From: Calonectria ilicicola
Lineage: Eukaryota > Ascomycota > Sordariomycetes > Hypocreales > Nectriaceae
Direction: 5' to 3'
Assembly: GCA_020809705.1 (NCBI GenBank)
Contig: CP085825.1
Location: 4,340,001 to 4,404,000, forward strand
DNA: 64,000 bases
Positions 49,601-60,330 of the stretch are shown here, one piece after another (positions within the stretch are counted from its first letter, which is position 1; every line of letters starts with the position of its first letter). The position numbers and the translations under genes were made by a program. Below the pieces are notes generated by a model. The model searched no databases. It was not told the origin of the DNA and was given only the letters and a program-made list of their open reading frames with translations.

Positions 49601-50791
49601 GACTTGAGGGCCCAAGTTTCAGCCAACCAAAAAGGCATATCATTGATTGAGACATTGATTAAAGAGTATGGGCAAGAAACAGTCCAATTCTATATGATAA
49701 ACATTCAAAAGAATGCTGAGTTGTGCGTCCGTCAGCTTCTCAAGCAAGTTCATAAGCGGTTTGAGGGCAAGGATCTCTCTGCTGTTGACTATATGGACGA
49801 TGGGACTCCGATCCGTCTTAAAATCAAGATTGATCCAGAAAAAGGAGAGGCTGAGTTTGATTTTGAGGGAACAGGTCCTGAAGTGTATGGCAACATCAAC
49901 GCGCCACAAGCCATCACTTACAGCGCCCTCATCTACTGCCTACGCTGTCTCATATCTGAGGACATTCCACTAAACCAAGGATGCTTGAAACCAATTCACG
50001 TGAAAATTCCGCCCAAATCAATACTATCTCCCTCTCCAAGCGCGGCTGTGGTGGGAGGCAACGTTCTTACTAGCCAACGGATCACGGACGTCATTTTCAA
50101 GGCATTCCAAGCATGTGCAGCGAGCCAGGGGTGCTGCAACAACCTCACATTTGGATTTGGAGGAAATCAAAGCGGCAAGGAAGCTGTCAAAGGGTTTGGC
50201 TACTACGAAACTATTGCTGGGGGATCGGGAGCTGGACCGGATTGGGAGGGCACCAGCGGTGTCCATGTGCACATGACTAACACTCGAATCACTGACTCTG
50301 AGATTTTCGAGCGACGCTACCCAGTCATTCTAAGAGAGTTCTCCATCCGGCCCGACACGGGAGGCAGAGGTCAGCACCGCGGTGGAGACGGCGTCATCCG
50401 TGACATCGAGTTCCGTATACCCCTCCAGGTGTCAATTCTCAGCGAGAGACGTGTCTACCGGCCGTACGGCCTCAACGGAGGTGAAGACGCAGAATGCGGC
50501 CTGAACCTCTGGGTCAGGAAGGTGGAAAAGACAAACTGGGAGGCGTCATTGAGACGGCTTCACAGCAAGGATGACTCGGAGATGCCCGAGTATGAGGAGC
50601 GGCGCATCAACCTCGGAGCCAAGAACACAGCGGCCATGGCGGCGGGCGACAGGATCATTGTCTGCACTCCCGGGGGTGGTGGATGGGGAAAAGAAGGTAC
50701 TAAGAGCGTGGCAAAGCATCATGTAGACCCAACTCAAAACTGGCGGAAGGGCAGCGGAGCTGCGCGGGAGGAAACGGCGCTGCAGGCATAA
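46622..50791 (+). CDS. 5-oxoprolinase (ATP-hydrolysing)
   Basis: Converts 5-oxoproline to glutamate with ATP in the gamma-glutamyl (glutathione) cycle; cytosolic. It is a hydantoinase A/B fusion of 1359 residues. Exons are 46622-47656, 47701-48959 and 49006-50791; the introns are only 44 and 46 bp. The HyuA half starts [16 protein letters not shown] and includes [27 protein letters not shown], and [15 protein letters not shown] formed by the first splice. The HyuB half starts [20 protein letters not shown] and includes [26 protein letters not shown] and CTPGGGGWG near the end. The ATG at 46622 gives the conserved N terminus. Family and length agree with yeast Oxp1. Confidence 0.95.
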
Positions 50792-51265
50792 GGTCCCGGA
50801 GTGGCGGGACCGCGGAGCTTCCCCGTTGGTCTCCCAAAGAACTGGGAAAGCTGTGCGAGGTAGAGATGTGCCGGCCAATAGAAACATGACAAATTACTGA
50901 ACCAAAGAAAAATTGTAAAATCGCGTAGACATTTGACCAAACGTGTTCACCGAATCCGGGCGACATCTGACCTGCAGCGTGGCATCAGGCAGACAACCAA
51001 ACAGAGTCGAGATCGTCTCGGGCCTCTTCACTGGCCACGAAATCCCGTTGAACATGGCAGAGCCTCATTGTTACCCAAGCCCTGCGGCCGGATTTGCCAA
51101 AAAGGCATGTGCCTACCGGGAGAAAGGTTCAGAGCCAGGGATTTTGGTTGAGCCCTAACACACACAGGCTGAGTCAGAGCTTTATTTCATAAAGTCATCC
51201 GAGACACATTCGATTGCTAACGCGAGTTGTGCACACGGGAGGGAAGATGTGTAAGAGACTCACGG

Positions 51266-51314
51266 TTGTGAGTGTGAGTGTGAGTGTGAGTGTGTGTGAG
51301 ATTGTGTGTGTGAG
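51266..51314. repeat. GTGAGT/GT microsatellite
   Basis: About four GTGAGT hexamers in tandem, followed by GTGTGTGAG and further GT units. Confidence 0.8.
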
Positions 51315-54010
51315 ACCACACAGATGTGTATCATCACCCTGAAACTGATGCGATCCCCGACTGGTTGCAGCGAATGGGCAAACATTCCCGTGATTTCGGG
51401 TCGGGTGCCATATTTGGCAGCACTCAACTTTTGGGTTGGGGAGCCTTTGACAAATTGAAACTGCGTTTCTTCGTCATTTCATCTCAAATCCCCAAACACC
51501 TGCCTAGCCCTCGAAAGGGGGGGGTTGTCTTGCGTGGTTAGCCAGTTGGTTGAGCATGTTTGATATGCCTTGCTCGTGAGCCAACACTCCTTGTATCAAC
51601 CACCCCCCGTGATTTCTAAAACTGCGAATCATGAAACTATCTACCTATATGGCTGGATGCCAATTTAGATTGCTACCGCACACAGACACACTCGGGTGTG
51701 GCAAAGAGCAAAAGGGCAAATCTAGCGTAGCACCCGGTGGGTTGAAGACGATGCAGGGACGAGTTGGTGTACCTGAGGGCCTCTCGCTTGGGTGGGCCGC
51801 GTTTGCGCAGCGCCAGATCAAAAATCCCATTTCTTGGTAAAGGATGGCGATGGCTATTGGCCTGCTGTCAAGAGAGGGTGGCATGCTTCGGTTCTTCTCC
51901 GCGAAAGCTGCGCAAGGCAATTGTCCGGTGGCTGTAATTTCAACACGCCTCAGCCAGAAATGTATACTGTTGGCGTTGGCTATACCGAAGCCAAGAACCA
52001 ATTGGTTGGTTGTGGTTGATTTCCGACATGCTGATTTCGCTGTTGCGAATTTAGCATCGTGGGTCGCAAGTTTGGGCGTCATCTTCTCTCTCTTTGCGCA
52101 GCTGGAGCGTTGGCAGCGCCAAATTGGGATCTGCGCATGATGGGGGGTTTCTAGGTAACCCTCACGTCTTATACAGCAAACGGTATGAGCGGTAGCCAAT
52201 CTGATGCAATTGCATCCAGGTTGAACAATTGGTGCTGCGCACTCATCCTTACCAGTCTCCTAAGCCTTTGTCCACTTCAGAGCCCGCGACTCCGCAGCAT
52301 TCCTAATTCTGCGACGTGAGTCTCGTTAGCCCGTGGGTCAACTAGGCGAGAGAGATGAAGAAAAATATCTCAATCAATTGACCGGACGAATAGAGACACG
52401 TGAAGGTACCAAGGCACCAAGGCGACTCGGGGGCATGATGCAGTCGCCTCGGGCGACCTATGGCGACCAGCACGCGACAATCAATCAGGTCGCTGGACCA
52501 TCGAACAGGGCAGTTGGGATTCGCCACTGCATGGCCCCCTGCTCCTGTCCCAGCCCTACGAGGTGGACAAGGGTTGGCTGCATTAGCTCCGCCAGTGATT
52601 GACCGGGGCCGAGACGCACCCGCATCCCAACCCCCCAAACAGCTTCAACCTCGAGTCTCGACATTGTCCGGTGGACCAGAAACCGGTCGCATTCTGACGT
52701 AGACCTCCAGGCTCCAGGCTCTCTGCCTGATTGGCGTCGGGGTAGCCTGGCCATGTGCATGCCGGGACGCCAATGGCAGCGCCCGCCGTCAGCCAAACAC
52801 GGCCGAGTGAAACCACGGCGGTGCTGGATCCAGTCTCGGGAGTTGGTGACGCAGTCCCTCAGACGCTCTGCGACCTGCGGAAGAGCGATCACATCTTGAG
52901 ATCATGAGTGCTGCGTTCGTTGGCGCCGCCACGTAAACCTGCATGGCCAAGAGCTCGCTTGTCTCTTGCGTTTGCCGGCAAGTCATCTATGCCGGACGCC
53001 GTGGGGAGTCGTCTGCAGTTGGTTCACGCTCGTGACATTGTATTGGAACAGGTTAGGAACTCGATCTATAACAGAAATAATCCCGCGGAGAGGTAGAGAG
53101 GGTGAGAATCTCAGCCCTTACCCCCACGTGCGAATGACCAAGAGTCCCCCCCTCAGAGATGGGTTGCATGCCTTGGTCGGACCCGCGCTCTGATCGCCAC
53201 TGATAGACTCTGGAGACAACCTTTCGAATGTCTGCATTGGCGGGGATGGATGCACACCGGCCCCGTGGCTGAGTTGTGGGAGCACGGCGCCCGTAACTCG
53301 AACAGTGCTCACCTGGCTTTTGGACTGGGGGTTCGGGGAACACATCGTGATGGGCACATGAAGGGCAAATCGTCGTGGTGGTTGACGAGCGATTGCACCT
53401 CCTATCGGCCTCAGACTTCCTATTTCAGAGTCCTTTTGATTATCGGGCATCCATAATGGTGCGGGACTATTGCAGACGTTGGCCAACGTTGCGCCCTTGG
53501 GAGATTGCTGCTGCAACCACGCAACTGGCTCTTCTAATTCCACAACCGGACCACTCCGCCTCGTGCCCAGAGACTACAGACACTCCTGGCCTTTCCCCAG
53601 AAAGCGGGTTTATGCCTACACACAAAGCAAAAAAATCGGCGCAACCACCCCACTGGTGCTGCCATGTTTGGGTGCTTGCAAGAGTTGGGGGCCGCGGGTA
53701 TCCACCTCGAGACTTCACGGGATATGTCCATCTTGTACGCGCATCGCTCTTGGCCGAGACAAGGATAGTTACTGGTTAATGGCCTCTTGTGCAGGTTTCT
53801 GCCTGTGGCATCGCCGTTTTTTCTTCTGTTTCTGCCCGCCCTTTGAGTCATCCACGGTGAGAAAGAGAGGGGGCGTGTAAACCTTGAGATGCATACATTC
53901 CAAGACCATGGGCTCGACGACCTCGATTCGCTCACTTGAGCAGACTGCGGCTCATTGTCTGTTACATTTAGTTGGGTGCAACGTTAGCCTGGGCACTATA
54001 GCCTTGGTAC

Positions 54011-54016
54011 TATATA
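54011..54016 (+). promoter_or_regulatory. Probable TATA box of the NmrA-like gene
   Basis: TATATA lies about 90 bases before the ATG at 54102. The call rests on sequence and distance only. Confidence 0.4.
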
Positions 54017-54101
54017 GATGACGGCTTCCACGGCCTGACGAGGCATCACATTCACCCGCACCATTGTCCATCCTACTCCCCTGTCTTCAAAGCTCACAAA
54101 G

Positions 54102-55171
54102 ATGCGTATTGCTGTTGCTGGCGGCGGTGGCCTCGGCTACCTTATCGCGAAAGCCCTGGCTGAGGCACCAGCAGCTTACAACGTTGTTGTCTTGTCAAGA
54201 TATGTGAGTCAACTCTATGGCACATCGCCGCAGTGGGCACCATCAACTAACATGGGGCTAGAACCGTCCCGAGTATGCGGCACTCGAAATCCAGGTTCTA
54301 CCGGTGGACTACAGCGACACAACTAGCCTAGCGTTCTCGCTTCAAGGGGTGAACCTGGTAATATCCGTCATCAAGGGCAGTGAGCAGCTGAACCTAATAC
54401 AAGCGGCTGCGAGCGCCGGCGTGCAATTATTCGTGCCGTCTGAGTTCGAGGGCAAGACAAGCAATCGGTCGAGCCCGGATCCTTTTGACCCGAGCGGCCA
54501 TGCGTCCCAGGCTAGGTCCCAATTGCGGAGGCTATCTCGTGACAACCGAATGCAGTATACCATCTTCTCCTGCGGAATCTTCATGGAGAGATTCCACCCA
54601 TACGGGCTCAGCAGTCTCGGCTTCGGTGCCAGTACCGGCCCCCACGACCCAGGATCATACGTCCTCGACTTAGCCAATGCGACGGCCGAGATTGTGGAAA
54701 GGAACGAGGAGGGAGAGAGCGTTCGCATTTGCATGACTTCAATCTACGATATTGGATCATTCATTGTTGCGGCCTTAGAGCTTGGACCAGGCAACTGGCC
54801 TCGCGAGTATACGTTTCGCGGGGAGCGAACATCGCTCCGCGATATAGTCGGCACCTGCAGCCGAACCCTGAACAGTAAGTCAATCACTTCCCAACCCGCA
54901 TCCTCTGGAAACTAACTGGGCTCCAGCTGCGTTCAACATTCAGAACAGGCGAGTCTCGGACCTGGCCTCGTGGATTGCCCATTACACACAGCAAGGCGAC
55001 TATGCCTCGTCCACAAAGTACCAACAGCTTCTCGCCACAGCCAATGGCCGGTATGATTTCAGATCGGCCTCGTTGAATTCCGCCATCAGGGACAGCCCGC
55101 ATGTAGAAGACATCCGGCCGACGACGCTCCGTCAATGGCTGGAAAGCATATACTCGCCACAGGCGACTTGA
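54102..55171 (+). CDS. NmrA-like / isoflavone-reductase-like NAD(P)-binding protein
   Basis: Atypical short-chain dehydrogenase of the NmrA/isoflavone reductase type. Exons are 54102-54203, 54262-54874 and 54927-55171, 319 residues. The N-terminal dinucleotide motif is MRIAVAGGGGLGYLIAKALA, a Gly-rich variant. Then come VDYSDTTSLAFSLQGVNLVI, the family-typical AAASAGVQLFVPSEFEGKT, YTIFSCGIFMERFHP and a helical C terminus ending RPTTLRQWLESIYSPQAT. Members are either reductases of secondary metabolites or redox sensors that bind NAD(P) without catalysis; the sequence does not decide. The gene stands alone after a 3.3 kb gene-free block. Confidence 0.87.
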
Positions 55172-56123
55172 GTGTCAGCCGGCGGCTTTCATTGGTTCAA
55201 GGACGGGAGTGGGTGGCATTCTGGATTGTGAGGTTTCAGCCCTCTGGGCGGGCGTTTCAATACTTCCCCGCTTTCTTTTCTAGCTCAGGATTGGGTGTTT
55301 AAACAATGGGGTAGAGCTCGCGCTCGGAATCTGCCAGGTAGCGACATGCCTTCAATTGACTCAGCATGCTTAGGTCTCGTTTATGTGCATCATGTGGGTA
55401 GGGCTCACCACCAAGAAACACAGGTTGGGTTACACCCGCGCGTAAGTCGTGATGCCACTCCGTCTGATGTGCGTGATTTGACGCCTGCATGCATGCGTTC
55501 CTACCTTCGGGATTTCCATCTTTACACACGAGGAATTTCGGCAGTGAAGGCTCTTTTTTCGGTTGTATCTTGCGCTACATGAAACTAGCAAAGTCCACCT
55601 TCATTTGTGGAGGAAAACAAGATGCACTCCTTGAAAGACTGCGCGCTTCTGTGAATTCTCCACCTTGGACGCCACGAAGCTAAACTGGCCCAAAATATCA
55701 ATTTTATGGTAAAAAAATATTGAGAAAAACTCACATAGAAAACAGCTCATTTATTTCTTCGTTTGTTTATTTTATTCATAGAGAAATACTCAACATGTCA
55801 AGTTGGTCGGGAGATGTCGGGAAATCAGTCAATCTTTTGAGGTTGTATTGTAGTTTGAGGCCCGAGGGTTGTGGGTTGCAGGTCCGACACTGCTACGTAT
55901 GGGTGGCTGCAGAAGGGCTGAAAGTGAAGTGCAGAACCCGTTTCAGGTGGTTTAGTTGCAGTCTAGATTGAAACATTGCCTCTATGTTTAGTGTTGAACA
56001 AATATTCCCGAACACCACCACCGATCCCATGACTGAATGCGACAGGCGTTGAGCACTGTCCGAATCAATGATACCCACTCCACCAATTCCGTACCCATCT
56101 TTTGTTCCAAGGCCTCTAAGAGT
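55172..56123. other. Convergent 3' intergenic region
   Basis: 950 bases between the NmrA-like gene (+) and the adenosine deaminase (-), turning AT-rich around 55690-55800. No gene seen. Confidence 0.55.
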
Positions 56124-57908
56124 TTACTTGGCCTGTGTATCGTCTTCGCCAAATTCGTCACCAAACTCGGTGACGATCCATAGGCAGAATTTCTCCCACT
56201 CTATTTGCCACTCTTGCAATCTCTTTGCCTTGACACCCGACCCCAAGCTTGCCTCCTTGATCCCCTTGGTCCATTCATTTTGGGTTTGATCCTCAAAGGC
56301 GGCCCACCTCACGCTATTTTCAGCAAGACTGCCCAGACCTGCTAGGCCCAGGTTTTGCCACCCCTGGAGTGCTTGCCAAAAATCATGGGACATGCCGGCC
56401 GTATCCTGACCAAGCATCGCCGGATCATCATTGCAGAGGCTGCACGAAACTCCTCGCGCTAGCAATGCAGGAAGTGGATGGGCTGTTACAGAGCCGCAGA
56501 GCCTGAGGACTTCATTAGAAATAGGGCAAGACTCGATCAAAATGCGCTTCTCTTTGATCATGTCAATGAGAAGAGGGTGCTTGAACAGGCTGTACCCATG
56601 CCCAATTCGCCGTGTGCCAAGCAAAACGGCATCAAACAGATTGTGGTCAGTATCTGTGCCATCGCCGAGAGTCTCTCCCGCATGGAAAAAGAATGGTAGA
56701 TTTACACCTTCCTGGGCACACTGCTTACGAAACCAGAATAGCTCTGGGAGAAGATCAGACAAGGGCCTGCCTAGGTCCTCTGGTCCGACAAGATCGTATC
56801 CTGCAATCAAGTGGGGAAATGCCAGTTTTGTCGCAATGCAGTTGTCCATGTTCTCGATAATCAGCCGTGTGGGCCAGCTGCGAAGACAGGTCCAGATCGT
56901 TGTTAGTCCCCAGAAGCCTTGGCCCTCTGGCGATTTTTTGAAGCGGGCAATTTCTTCCTCCAAGACTTCAAACATGTGAACATAGTCCTTCTCAGGCTCT
57001 TCTTGGCGATCACGGCAATAGTCCAGAGGCCAGGTGAAACTAGGTTTGTCAGAAAGGATCGTCGTAGATGGCGGTACAACCTACCGCAGCTCAGCCCAGT
57101 TAACTCCGTCATCCTTTAGAGCTTTCATAAGCTGACGCAGGAATGCCCGAAACATGGGCTCGTAGTGAATCATGGTTGCAACCACCACAAAACACTTGGC
57201 AAATTTGACCCAGATGGCGTCGATGCCATGGTGCTGCTCGTGAGAGTCGTCGGTGGAGAGGGTGCATCTGCTTTTGAGCCACTTAAGGAAACCGGGTCTC
57301 CCACCATCGGGAAATTCATCTGCGACCTTTGTAATTTTCAAAAAGCTATTCGGTTCGTATCCCTCTAACCAGATGGAACCCTCAGTCTTTTCCTCTGCTC
57401 TGTAGCGAAAGTTTAACGAAGCGTCTTCCCTCGCCTGTTTGGTATGTAGGGGCTGGTCACTCGACATGTGCATGCCGGGAGTCCGCATAAGCTCGTCCAG
57501 AAGAAAATCAAAATTGACCATGGCATCCATGTGTGCATGCAGCAGAGTGCCCTTGGGCATGCGACGGACAATTTTCCAAAGGTTGGTTTTTTCCATGCGC
57601 TCCTTGGCAAGCATAAACATCATTCCCGGAAAGATACACTCATTAGTAGTCTGCGCAAGTTCCTCTTCAACCTGGGGCGTCCAGACGGCGGAGTTTTCCT
57701 GATCTCGGATGCGTTCCACAATGGCACACGCCCGCTGCGCGATGGGCGACAGAGACGCCCTGAAGGAGGCATCGGATCGGGTTGTCTTCTCCTGGGCAAT
57801 TAGTTTGGAGCGGCCAGAAAGATACTGCTGGAGAAATGGATCTGAGAGGGAGGGAATGTCTTGGGAGACTTCTTCCCATTCCTCGTTGGTCATCGTGTAG
57901 TCTGACAT
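56124..57908 (-). CDS. Adenosine deaminase of the ADGF/CECR1 type
   Basis: Metal-dependent amidohydrolase of the adenosine deaminase superfamily, converting adenosine to inosine. Exon 1 is 57908-57085 and exon 2 57039-56124 (45 bp intron), 579 residues. Features in order: ADGF-type N-terminal helices (1-110), the metal-binding motif LLHAHMDAMV, the FFFHAGETLGDG segment with the catalytic Glu, RRIGHGYSLFKHP, IESCPISNEVL and SLCNDDPAMLG with the metal-binding Asp. Length and the extra N-terminal region match CECR1/ADGF rather than the ~350-residue classical enzyme. Animal members are secreted, but this N terminus (MSDYTMTNEEWEEVSQD) has no signal peptide, so a cytosolic location is likely. Confidence 0.9.
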
Positions 57909-59272
57909 TATGCACTATGTCGGCGCAGGTTGGCAAAAGCGGGGGTCCACCAACAACCGCGACGTTTGCTAGAACCAAGTTTTCAGGACGATGCTATGTT
58001 CCACAGGGCACAGACAGGTTGGACAGGTGTCAACGTGTCGAGTATGCAAGAACGGGAATCTCTCGAATTGCGACAGACGATCGTGAAAAGCGCCAATAGC
58101 CTAATAGCCCAATGGGGCAGGTCAACCAAGCAAGAAGAGCGGGGACCAGTAAGGCAGGCAACCCATGCACGGAACAAGATATTGCGTGTGAATGAGGCTC
58201 TGCCAAAGCTCACTTGAGCTGCACAGTAGGCCTGGGTTTGAGTTTAGTTTTGGATTTGGATTGATAGCAAAACTCGAGGAACCAAAGCCCCCCCATCGAA
58301 GGCCTGTATCTTCATGACGTAGGCGTTCAAACGGTCCAGCCCAGCAAGGCGCCAAAAGCAAAATCACCTGAGGAGCTGGCGACTGTTAGTGACCCAGAGT
58401 CTGGCGCTTGTCAAAGCGGGGATGGGCCAGATTGGCAGCTGGGGTCTCCCACGTGATCATGCACATGGCTGTCTCAGCAAGGTTTGTCGATCTGTGGATA
58501 TCGGCTGCTGGTTCGTTGGCTCATCACCGACGTTATCACACAGCTCCGACCAATGCGCGATCTGAGGCTGCGTTTTTTCCCGCCGGATGGTCAGTAGCTA
58601 GTGCAGGACGCGTTCTCTGCCCTGAGCTCCCCTTGCGCCGATACCCCAGCTCGTCTCATAGTGTTCCGACGCACATCCACGCCGACGAGATGCTGTACAA
58701 AGGCCGCCTTGCAGCTTCAGAATTGTTCCATGGTCTTCTGCTGGTCCCTTGCAGCTCAACACATCGCGAACTGCAGATGGTCAAACACCAGCGAAGCGAG
58801 CGCAGAAAAGCGGCTCTCCGCTACCCCGGCCGATGGCTGTTGGCCCCGATATGACACCCTCTTTAGCGGCCGGCTGTCCCCCAATCCGACCCTGGATGTC
58901 CCTGATCCTCTCTTAGTGCGAGTCAGCGATGCTGCCAATCGATGCATCCCGCCTCTCCCCTTTCACATCACCTGCACGACACGTCACAGTCGCTCTGCTC
59001 CTCCAACAAGCGGCCCTGGATCTCGTCCTTAGGGTGCCTCGCGGTGATCAATGCCTCTGTTCGTAACTTCCCCTGCGGCCTTGTGGCCGGCCCACAGCGT
59101 CCCTGTTTGGGCTCCTCCACCCCGGTGACATGATGCCCCATCACAGCTAGCCAACGACGATCCACGGCATGTAACCCGAAGCGTGTGTGACATTCGTTAA
59201 CGAAGAGGAGCCCAAGCTCGATGTGATTGAGGAGATTGTAGCCATCGTGAGACGATTGTCGGCCGCCCATCT

Positions 59273-59281
59273 TACATAAAA
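59273..59281 (+). promoter_or_regulatory. Possible TATA-like box of the secreted protein gene
   Basis: ACATAAAAG lies about 160 bases before the ATG at 59441, followed by a C/T-rich leader. It is a weak match to a TATA element. Confidence 0.3.
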
Positions 59282-59427
59282 GCCCAGCGTTCCCTCCCTT
59301 TGTCGCCCTCTAGATTGTCCATCACACTCAACTTTCTCTACCGCATCAGCTTCCATAACTCATCATTCAAACCTTATTGCAACTTGGACCAATTGAACAT
59401 CCTCGTCCAGTTCATCTCCCCCCTCTT

Positions 59428-59440
59428 ACACACACACACA
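59428..59440. repeat. CA repeat abutting a start codon
   Basis: A short (CA)n run ends directly at the ATG of the secreted protein gene, so the last leader bases are pure CA. Confidence 0.7.
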
Positions 59441-59926
59441 ATGTCAGCCTTCAAGGTTCTCTCTCTATTCTGCGCCGTGGCTGCAGCTGCGGTTATACCT
59501 CGAACCAACAACGTGCCAATTGGCGCTTGTTGCTTCACGCTCCAGGACTCTTCTTCTGGAGATGTAGTTCAACAAAGCAAGAATAACGGATTCCTATTTC
59601 TCAATGCTGATCAGCCCAATGGCTGGTACTGCATTAATCTATCCAACACCCAAGACATTCTACTAGACTACCTCAACAACGCATGCTTCCTCAACACAGA
59701 CTCACAATTCCAATGCCTTGATCCCACAATTGGTCCCAATGCTTGGACACTCTCAAAAGATGGAAGCACTACTCTCCTAGCCCACGACGGAAGCACAACT
59801 TTCACCTCGTGCCCCAGCACGAGTGGTGGTCAAGCGTTGTATGGAACCAAGTCTGGCACTGGCTGCAAATCAGTCACACTCCAAGCCACTGGCTTCCAGG
59901 GCACTTGCCAGAACTTTTCTTCATAA
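59441..59926 (+). CDS. Small secreted cysteine-rich protein
   Basis: Single-exon gene of 161 residues. The first ~18 residues (MSAFKVLSLFCAVAAAAV) form a typical signal peptide, followed by a possible Kex2-like or signal-peptidase boundary near IPRTNN. The mature part has eight cysteines, including a CC pair (GACCFTLQDSS), GWYCINLSN, NNACFLNTDSQFQCLDPT, FTSCPSTSGG, GTGCKS and GTCQNFSS. An even number suggests disulfides. No known domain is recognised. Such proteins are commonly cell-surface proteins or candidate effectors in plant- or insect-associated fungi; this is inference. Upstream in-frame ATGs at 59300 and after would remove the N-terminal position of the signal peptide, so 59441 is preferred. 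Confidence 0.85.
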   Translation: MSAFKVLSLFCAVAAAAVIPRTNNVPIGACCFTLQDSSSGDVVQQSKNNGFLFLNADQPNGWYCINLSNTQDILLDYLNNACFLNTDSQFQCLDPTIGPNAWTLSKDGSTTLLAHDGSTTFTSCPSTSGGQALYGTKSGTGCKSVTLQATGFQGTCQNFSS

Positions 59927-60330
59927 GAGAAACAATCATTACCCAACGGCCTAGAGGCCGGACGGGTCCGGCTCAAAACTCATTGATGCCATGGTTGCCG
60001 GCAACCCTCACAGATTTCAAGTCTGAATGAAGGCACAACAATTGAGCAGTGTATCTGCTATCAAAAGGGCCCCATTGAATTACCAAAAATTACTTCCACC
60101 ATCCAGATTTAGCTCGTTGCGTTTCAATATCCAGTTTAGGTTAAGAACCTGAACAACCAGGTGGAGATGAGCAACAATTCAAGCTGAACTCGGAATGGCT
60201 AAATGCACATACTTGAGTTAACCAGGGGGCTGTTTTGTCCTAATTTCTTTGTACAATATTCTTATATATTCATGTCAATATAACGTAATATGCGCGTCTG
60301 TTTTACTACTCATTCAATCTTCTCCCCACT
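59927..60330. other. Convergent 3' intergenic region
   Basis: 400 bases between the secreted protein gene (+) and the acyl-CoA dehydrogenase (-), AT-rich toward the right. No gene seen. Confidence 0.55.

Larger units (their letters stand above)
50792..54101. other. 3.3 kb gene-free block
   Basis: I found no convincing gene on either strand. Frames such as 51645-52199 (-) and 53375-53779 (+) lack protein-like composition. There is a GTGAGT repeat at 51266-51314. The right end should hold the promoter of the NmrA-like gene. Confidence 0.5.
57909..59440. other. Divergent intergenic region
   Basis: 1.5 kb between the adenosine deaminase (-) and the secreted protein (+), probably holding both promoters. 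No convincing gene. Confidence 0.5.

Noticed and set aside
51645..52199. Open frame of 184 codons on the - strand
   Set aside because: No recognised motif, several poorly placed Cys and Arg, and overlapping frames on the other strand are equally open.
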